Shown: piece by piece, positions 1-64,000 of the stretch
How the letters are laid out: every line of letters begins with the position of its first letter
Position numbering within the stretch: position 1 is the stretch's first letter
NCBI GenBank assembly: GCA_030248225.1
Contig: JASANE010028394.1
Coordinates: 1 to 64,000, forward strand
Length of the DNA stretch: 64,000 nucleotides
Direction: 5' to 3'
From: Trileptium ribeirensis
Lineage: Eukaryota; Nematoda; Enoplea; Enoplida; Thoracostomopsidae
Notes under the pieces: model-generated
The model's input: only the letters and a program-made list of their open reading frames with translations
Told to the model about the DNA's origin: nothing
The model's database searches: none
Translations under genes and position numbers: made by a program

Positions 1-54
1 CGTATTCAACCATTCAACGTGCTTGATAACCTATTAGACACTCGTTATAAAGTA

Positions 55-785
55 ATAACGCGCAACAACATGCTGTAATTTGAAGAATCACGATTTCTGG
101 CAAAGGGTCGACGAGGTATATTCGGGCCTACAGCGGTCTAGGTAGTGGTCCCACAACAACGTCGTGGGTCGGGGAAGTTATAGGTCTCGATGAGCTGATT
201 CTGTAAGTGGTCTCGGTTTCCGATGTGACGCCTGCTTGCAAGACATGGGCTGCGAAAGACTGGTACCCGTATGGCCAAATTTGGCTTGGAACCCTTTTAC
301 GCCTAATATTCTACGCCTGCAAAAGGTTTCGAAAGTGTTAAGTGCCTGTAAGTTTGTCGATTTGACTGACCAGGTCGCGCCCGCGTATATACAGCAAGAT
401 TGGTTTGATCGCGTTGTCGTATATCTTCATCGCAATGCTGCGCGTCTATTCTACCATAGTTGTTTCTCAGAATGCAGCATGTGCTTTGGCGATTATTACT
501 TTGAATTTCAAAGCAGGTTGGCTGCTGGCGGTATGATTGCGTAGGTAGCAGGAGTACATGACACCGCCTGTCTGGTCTGAGAGTTCGTGAGAGATCACCC
601 ATTTTACGACGTAGCTGAAAAAATCTGTTAAGGATAGAACCTTGCAGAACACCGGATGTTACCAGGAAGGCATCGGTATATATCCACATTGTAGACACGG
701 ACTTTGAAAAATATTGTAGCATATTTGTATGTATGCCCGATTTAAACCTATTCAAAATTGTGCTAAATGTTTTCAGTTCGTTCAA
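55..785 (-). mobile_element. Decayed non-LTR reverse transcriptase fragment and its 3' tail
   Basis: The minus frame 785-303 and the overlapping frame 652-467 together look like the second half of a Jockey-type RT: TSGVLQGSIL (usual SGVPQGS), then LSRTLRP, followed by broken fragments that fit the YADD and thumb regions only loosely. The part 300-55 is the tail shared with 20740-20965 and 14.58-14.86 kb. Several frameshifts; clearly dead. Confidence 0.5.
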
Positions 786-1098
786 ACAGTGTAATCTGCA
801 TTGCCTTTAATCATGTTTGAATAAGTCTCGTGTCAAACGTAAGTATAAGTTTGAAATCAAATCATAACAAATATGAATTTTTGGTACATGTACAGAAGTA
901 CTTCAGTATTTAATGCAGTACAGATGACTATCTACATGACTATATTTGTATGCATTCATAGTGACTTATATGACTTACAATAAATAATTAACTCAATTAG
1001 TGGATGAGGTATATTGTTTTTTTTTTTTTTTTTTTATATAATTTTTTTACGTGGACGGGTCCGGCCTCCACCCCCAGCCCCACCCCGTCTCTCGCCGG
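786..1098. other. AT-rich spacer with a poly-T run
   Basis: A T run of about 18 at 1017-1035 and gtacag words; no gene. Confidence 0.6.
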
Positions 1099-1315
1099 TG
1101 TCACAGCCTGATTTTTCCCCCGCCCCATTTTTCCCCCCGGAAAAAATGGGGCTAGGCTAATTTTTCCCCCCGGAAAAATGGGGCTAGGCTAATTTTTCCT
1201 TCCGGAAAAATGGGGCTAGGCTAATTTTCCCCCCGGAAAAATGGGGTTATGCTAATTTTTCCCCCCGGAAAAATGGGGCTAGGCTAATTTTTCCCCATGG
1301 AAAAATCAGTTTAAC
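1099..1315. repeat. Left TIR of the Ginger element
   Basis: Inverted match to 3335-3548, with subterminal units near 1130, 1165, 1200, 1232 and 1265. Confidence 0.9.
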
Positions 1316-1504
1316 TGTTATTTACTATGATTTTACTTTGTTTCAGAATATAACAGTCAAATAAAATATATACACATGTGCACACATATATACTACAGCT
1401 CTATTTCAATAATTAAAACACATTCTCCCAACAACAACAAAACAAAATATGTAACGTTTAAAACAAAACCGACCGATGCAAACGGGCCAATCGATTACCG
1501 AACA

Positions 1505-1900
1505 CTACTCAACAGACAAAACAATGTCATAGTGGTTTTCGTTTTTATGATAAATGTAGATGGCACACTCGAATTCAGACGACCCCATCAAAGCAGCAGG
1601 ATGCTGATGCCATTTAGCAGCCTTTCCTCCGGTAGAAGTGTACACAAAAATGTCTGTTGAAAGGTAAGCAGCAGTCGCCAAAATCTCAGCATCAGTAGCC
1701 CAATGTGCCAGATCGCCCATTTTTGTAGTTTCAAGGTAGTTTTCAGTATTTTCGTTTAGATAGTCCGAAAGTTTGTCATTCATATCTGTGGCCATAAAAC
1801 ACACAATTTTGTTTCTGATCACTTTGTGGTCGTTTTCACTACCAGTCACGCGGTACGAAATGCATCGAAAAAACAGTTTCGATCACCAGTAACAGCTACT
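1505..1900 (-). pseudogene. OTU-like cysteine protease domain of the Ginger element
   Basis: GDRNC near 1895 is the catalytic Cys loop. One base later the frame shifts and the rest runs open from about 1885 to 1505: GDLAHWATDAEILATAAYL, IFVYT and NENHYDIV, where the His is the third catalytic residue of OTU deubiquitinases. Joined OTU domains are known in some Ginger1 elements. Its job in transposition is not known. Confidence 0.75.
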
Positions 1901-1986
1901 GTAGATTTTGGTCGCTTCAGCAAAGACGATTTCGCAGGTTTGTGGTAGTTTTTCACAGAGAGGGTCATTTTTTCAGATGCTGAATA

Positions 1987-3200
1987 TTACCACTCGGGTG
2001 TTAATGGTGAGAAACGGTATTCTATGGCAGAAATGGACCTTTTGCGAATCTTTTGCCTCTGAGTATCTCCACTTTGATCGGCTTTGCGGTCAATATATTT
2101 TTTCAGCAACATTGTCGAAAAAGCGCTGGATAACTCTTTTTTCGTATCTGGGTTTCTCAATCTCACTCTATTTTTCTCCAGTATTGCAGATATTTCATAT
2201 GGACCAATCCAATCAGGTGCTGACTTTGATCCTTTTCTTCCAGCTTTACGCGCGTTGTACAACAGAACTAATTCTCCAGGAGCTACAAGCTGCGTCTTTT
2301 TGTTTCTTCGACGATCATGAGTGATTTTCATTTTACTTTGGGCAACTTTTATATTCTCCTTTGCTTTTTTTTCCAGCGACGTCTTTCATACGCCCATGGC
2401 ATTCAAAAGCTTCTTGACTCTCTGCACTATCACACCTGGATCAGTGGTGGAGATGGTTGTCGTCGAACATAGTGAAAGGTTTGATTTTTAGTGGCGCTTT
2501 GCGGCACTACCGATAACTATATCGTGCTCTCCAATATGTTCCTCCCATTCATCGATAATCCCAGACTCTTTTTTAGCATTTTTCTGTAGCGTTTGGTTGA
2601 GCGTTCAACCAAACCTTGAGTCTTCGGGTGTAACTTGACGAAATCTACGCTCAATGTGGTTTATCTCCGCGAACTTTTCTATCAGCGCATTCCAAATTCT
2701 CTTCCTTGATCAAAAGATATGACAGCCGGAAATCCCTTATCCAAGAAAATTTTATAAAGCTCCTTGGCAACCGTTATCGCTTTTTTATCTGGAATGGCCT
2801 TTGCCTCAGGCCACTTTGAAAACAGATCTACAAGCACTAAAATATACCTATTTCCGCTGTGCGACTCATGCTCCATTTGCACCAAATCAGTTTCCACGTG
2901 ATACCAGGTCGTTTTGACAGGCAGGGGGTGAAGTGGTGCATCAACTTTATTAAATCCACGGGGATCAAGCTTCTGGCAACCATCACATGATCGACAATAC
3001 TCAGCGACGTCAGCCTTCATTCGATCCCAAAAAAAATTTTCCAGGAGAGCTATGTAGGTTCTGTCTCTTCCGTTGTGACCTCGTTTGTCGTGAAAATCAT
3101 TTATTGTTCTCTTTCCTCTTTTGGAACAAATTTCTTATACCCATCCTTGTGTTTCACAAGCAAACTGTCCCCATCCAGTTTGAAGCGCGCAGCCTGGGAT
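1987..3200 (-). pseudogene. Gypsy-type integrase/transposase of the Ginger element, frameshifted
   Basis: H-x4-H (HDKRGH, about 3090) and C-x2-C (CRSCDGC) make the HHCC zinc finger. The catalytic core follows with VETDLVQM (first Asp), LVDLFSKWPEAKA and SFDQGREF (second Asp). The frame breaks before the first finger (about 3100) and again after GREF (about 2685). Downstream, 2331-1987 encodes the GPY/F-like C-terminal module: GELVLLYNARK, WIGPYEI and VRLRN. The protein would cut and join the element ends with a DDE active site. Confidence 0.85.
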
Positions 3201-3334
3201 CGAAGCTTTTGTTTATGCATTGTTATCATAATTTTCAGGATATGTGCCACATTTCAAATATTCCACAATATGTTTTGCAGAATCCATACCTACTTTATAT
3301 TCTGAAACAAAGTAAAATCACAGTAAATAACAGT

Positions 3335-3548
3335 TAAACTGATTTTTCCTAGGGGAAAAATTAGCCTAGCCCCATTTTTCCGGGGGGAAAATTAGCATAA
3401 CCCCATTTTTCCGGGGGGAAAAATTAGCCTAGCCCCATTTTTCCGGGGGGAAAAATTTGTCTAGCCCCATTTTTCCGGGGGGAAAAATTTGCCTAGCCCC
3501 ATTTTTCCGGGGGGAAAAATGGGGCGGGGGAAAAATCAGGCTGTGACA
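3335..3548. repeat. Right TIR of the Ginger element
   Basis: Inverted match to 1099-1315, ending in ctgtgaca. It carries the same subterminal units. Confidence 0.9.
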
Positions 3549-3552
3549 ACGG

Positions 3553-6500
3553 TGTCTCTTGCAGTTAATTAACATTAGCTACAGACGGTGTCTCTTGCAG
3601 TTAATTAGCACCAAATTGGTAACTAAGTGTGTGTACGACAATGTAAGAAAAATCTAGTAGCTAATGCGGTGTTTACGTTATAAAATGTGGAAGATTTGTC
3701 ACGTGTGGTCATGACCACACCATGGTGCGTGGTACTCGGAAGGGCATACAGTGCAGCACAAGTCATGGTGTCGCTGACACCATGTATATTACACTATTTG
3801 TGTCTTCGACACCCTATGTTTGAATACTTATTTTAAAAAAGGCGGAAAATCTAGCTAACTGAAATTTCAAACAATTTACATTAATTGATTGTAACCATAA
3901 GCCATTCCGTTGAAATCTTTGCATAGGAAGTGCTCGGACAGAGGTTAAACCGTATAAACACCATACAAAGGAAAAACGCCAAGACATCTTTCCAAAAGAC
4001 TTTCATCGAAGTTAGCTAGAAGTTAATGGTGTCCATGACACCATGTATAAATGCTGATGGTGTCCGAAACGCTATATAGAATTGCTTAGAATAAAGTGTT
4101 GGTGTTTTGTACACTATATCGTTAACGATGTTTGGCAGGCTGTACGTGGACAAAACTTCCACATGGCGGGCAACTTATAAAGTAAAAACCGCATAAAGGT
4201 GTGTCGCATACCCTCGGAGATTAATTTATGTAAGCGACTATCTGTAACATAGGGTAGCGACTACACGGACAATAAAGTTCCAAACAGCGGGGACATTATA
4301 ATGTGAATGCCGCATAAGCTTAGACACAACATATCAAAAACGGCTTGAATCAGACCTATATACATCCCTCAGGGGCTGTAGCGTCTTGGACATAATAGTA
4401 TGCCTAAGTCTGTTGCCTTTGAACTAAGCTGTAGATTTTATGCATACAAAGTGGTGCGTCTCAGCTACACTTTGACTCGTATCGAAATTCTTATAAAAGC
4501 GGCAAAAACAACAAAACCTATCATTGATGTGCCCAGTGCTCTTTCAAAAAATTCATCAAGTTGCCGGAAAGGCATTTACTGTCAAAACTAAATACAGTTC
4601 GTGAAGCCGTAAAAAAACAGCCACTAAATGGTCGCTCCAAATAAAGATGACAGTCCTAATAAAAAATTGCTTATAGGCTGTTCGCTGTGCGTCAGTGTAA
4701 CAAAATGTGTTACCTTGCGACATTGGCAAAAATATTAAGAGAAACTACAAAACAGAAAAAGTCAACACTATATTCCAATGTTCTTCTTTATACTTATAAC
4801 GCTCTACAAATAAAAACAGAATTTTAATAAATAAGATACTCCAAAATAATTTACCATTAACAAAACATTGCTTACTGCTAGTACATAATTCTCCCATCTT
4901 CAATGCGAAGCATTCCAGGATTTCTGTCATTCCAAATACATATCTATTGCGTAATGGTTTCACGAAGAGAACACACACTATAAAACTATAGACGCACCTA
5001 TCACGCATTCGATTTAAGGAAACAATTTTCAGGTATCATTGATGCAAATCATTCATACAATCAATTATGAATTGATGCAAGTCACTAAGCATATATTCAA
5101 ATTCAGTACAAGTGACAATTTGTCAATGTATGCAAGTACTACGCTGTGACATTGCAAAATCCATATATACTCTAGCAGTTCATAGCTCACAATTTGCGTG
5201 TGTCACCTGCGTATCTTGGAAGCTGCATTGGCACGCTATTTACTTTCTGCCTGTAGAGTCACGTCGGCGCAAATGGCGTGCGATAAACCATCTGCCATTT
5301 GGGACAAAGTGGCATGTCACAATTTACTAGTTGCTGCAACTGTTATGACAACATCTACATATTTAAACAACCAGAATGCCTTCGTCTACAATGCGGTGCA
5401 ACTGGAGACCTGCACGACAGTGTCTACACACTGAAGCAACAACTCACTCGCCAACATATACAAATTGTTGTAGCTTGATTGCAACCGCTTATAAAGCACT
5501 CTAGCAGACATGCCAGCATCGACACATCGATGCAATTGGCACGTCACCATCCACATAGTGTTGAATAAGGTTGAAATCAGAGCTATAACTATGGGACGCG
5601 ATGATTAACCGAGTTTGTTGTACGGCATACGTTTGCACGTGAGTAGTTATGCGCTCGCGTTCTGAGGTTCCTTCCGGACTTAAAATAACAGCCCCTAAAT
5701 AGCATAGTGGCTTACGGAAAAGACTCTCACGAAAAAGATGTAGGTTCAATCCGCCGCGGCGGCAAAAAGTTGCTCAGCATTGTTCGAAATACACAAGAAT
5801 TCATGCGGCAAAGGGGATGGGAAGAGGAGTGGTGGGAGTGCAACCCTACAAAAGTACAGTGACCAATAAACAGCGTATTCGTCACCCTGGAATTTTGCCC
5901 CACCCCCAAGATTTTTTGTACTCGAATTTTTGGAACAAATATTTCGTAACTCACATTTTTCTGTGATTTGCTTTAACTACATATGTCGTGCGTTGAAACT
6001 TGTACTGCCACTTAATGCAGTAGTAGTTAGTAATATGAATTATAAGTATATTTATGTTATAACGAGAGGAGCATTTTTCGGTGTAAAAAATTCCCTCTCT
6101 TAAAAGTTACCATCCGCCTCCCGAGAGCCACTTCACACCGTGAGTCCCAAAGAAACCTGCTGCAAGACCATGTTTCAAATCATGGGGCATGCAAAATCTA
6201 ATTACTAATAAAATGCAGACATAAAAGACAAAATCACCTACAAACGATTAGGTGGATCGCTTCAAACAGTAACCTTGGCTATGTCCCGATAATAATGCTA
6301 TAGTGGAACCACGAGGGACAATAATGCATTTATGTATTCCTCAAAGTCATCCTGCAATATCCGGATGACTAGATACACTCTATACACAGCGTATATTGAC
6401 CCCGATAATAGCTAATGCACACATCAAGAACCTTGACGTAAACTAGGACCAGTGGAGATGTGCCATCAACAATGGTGGCATCCGCAACCGCAAGGATCTA

Positions 6501-6727
6501 GTCAATACTTATATTGTACACAAGTAAGGTTATATAATAATGAGCATTTAATGTCATAAATATATGCATATATACAGGACTCGCCGCATTTAACTGTCGT
6601 CTTAGCAGCGAGCTAACGAAAAAGCAAACCATAATTTTTTTGCCACGAACAAGTTTCGATCGAGCAGCGGTCAGCTGTGGCAAAAGCACAGTAATGCGTA
6701 TTTTAGCACATTGATAAAAATAGCACA
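3553..6727. other. Intergenic, 3.2 kb downstream of mib1
   Basis: 3700-4080 has several short palindromes with ggtgtc/gacacc arms. 4.1-6.7 kb shows no gene, element or RNA that I can recognise; the frames there have no domain features. Confidence 0.6.
3703..4042. other. Cluster of ggtgtc/gacacc palindromes
   Basis: gtgtggtcatgaccacac (3703-3720) is a perfect 18-bp palindrome. catggtgtc-gct-gacaccatg (3764-3784), gtgtc-ttc-gacac (about 3801-3813) and tggtgtccatgacacca (about 4026-4042) are hairpins with the same arm. Confidence 0.55.
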
Positions 6728-6801
6728 TAGGGTGCGTAAAAAAACTAAACTATTTCTGCATCAAACGCGTAAGTTAAAATATCTTACAATCCATCAGTCA
6801 A

Positions 6802-64000
<57,199 letters not shown>

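Larger units (their letters stand above)
1099..3548 (-). mobile_element. Ginger1-like DNA transposon with integrase and OTU protease
   Basis: Terminal inverted repeats of about 215 bp, TGTCACAGCCTGA... at 1099 and its complement ending at 3548. The ends fit the 5'-TGTNR rule described for Ginger1. Flanks are ccgg (1095-1098) and acgg (3549-3552), one mismatch from a 4-bp duplication and within the CCGG/CCGT preference of that family. Inside each TIR a unit of about 33 bp, ttttccccccggaaaaatgg followed by ggctaggctaat, is repeated five or six times, and each unit is itself nearly palindromic. The coding strand is minus: integrase, GPY/F region, then OTU. Frameshifts and stops make this copy dead. 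Lack of gag and RT separates it from Gypsy. Confidence 0.87.

Overview
The window looks like a gene-poor, AT-rich stretch of an invertebrate animal genome. It carries one recognisable host gene on the minus strand, cut into many small exons with GT-AG introns and buried in transposons, tandem repeats and satellite DNA. The phylum cannot be fixed from this sequence. The repeat content (Ginger-type transposon, RNase H-bearing non-LTR element with a DUF4780-like ORF1) and the short linker between the last ankyrin exons would suit an arthropod or another protostome.

The host gene is mind bomb 1 (mib1), the RING E3 ubiquitin ligase that marks Notch ligands for endocytosis. I could place 19 exons, running from position 64000 down to 6802. 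They encode about 1,323 residues: the second MIB/HERC2 domain (cut by the window edge), both MIB repeats, the whole ankyrin block, RING1, RING2, the coiled linker and RING3 with the stop codon. The first MIB/HERC2 domain, the ZZ finger and the promoter lie beyond position 64000. Every junction is phase-consistent except the one between the RING2 exon and the linker exon, where the obvious acceptor is out of frame and a second AG 22 bases further in restores the frame.

mib1 has been hit at least three times by local tandem duplications that cross an exon-intron boundary. The RING3 terminal exon is present in three complete copies (305-bp unit). The 3' end of the RING1 exon plus its donor is present three times (168-bp unit). 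The 3' end of one ankyrin exon plus its donor is present twelve times (89-100-bp unit).

Mobile DNA, left to right: 1-785 is a decayed non-LTR reverse transcriptase fragment (minus), with relatives at 14.5-15.3 kb (plus) and 19.98-20.97 kb (minus) that end in a minisatellite of about 170 bp. 1099-3548 is a complete but frameshifted Ginger1-like cut-and-paste transposon with a Gypsy-type integrase and an OTU protease. 21863-31840 is a 10-kb LTR retrotransposon (minus) that keeps gag and a decayed protease but no reverse transcriptase or integrase; it fills one mib1 intron almost completely. 34513-40010 is a non-LTR retrotransposon (minus) with endonuclease, RT and RNase H, followed head-to-tail by the 5' end of a second copy. 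53445-53702 is a TA-flanked MITE. 61.27-62.6 kb is a satellite with dimeric higher-order structure.

The least explained object is a run of six short hairpins at 25405-25738 inside the LTR element. Their stems differ by compensating changes while a 9-10-base loop is conserved, and their G-U wobbles point to plus-strand RNA, antisense to gag.
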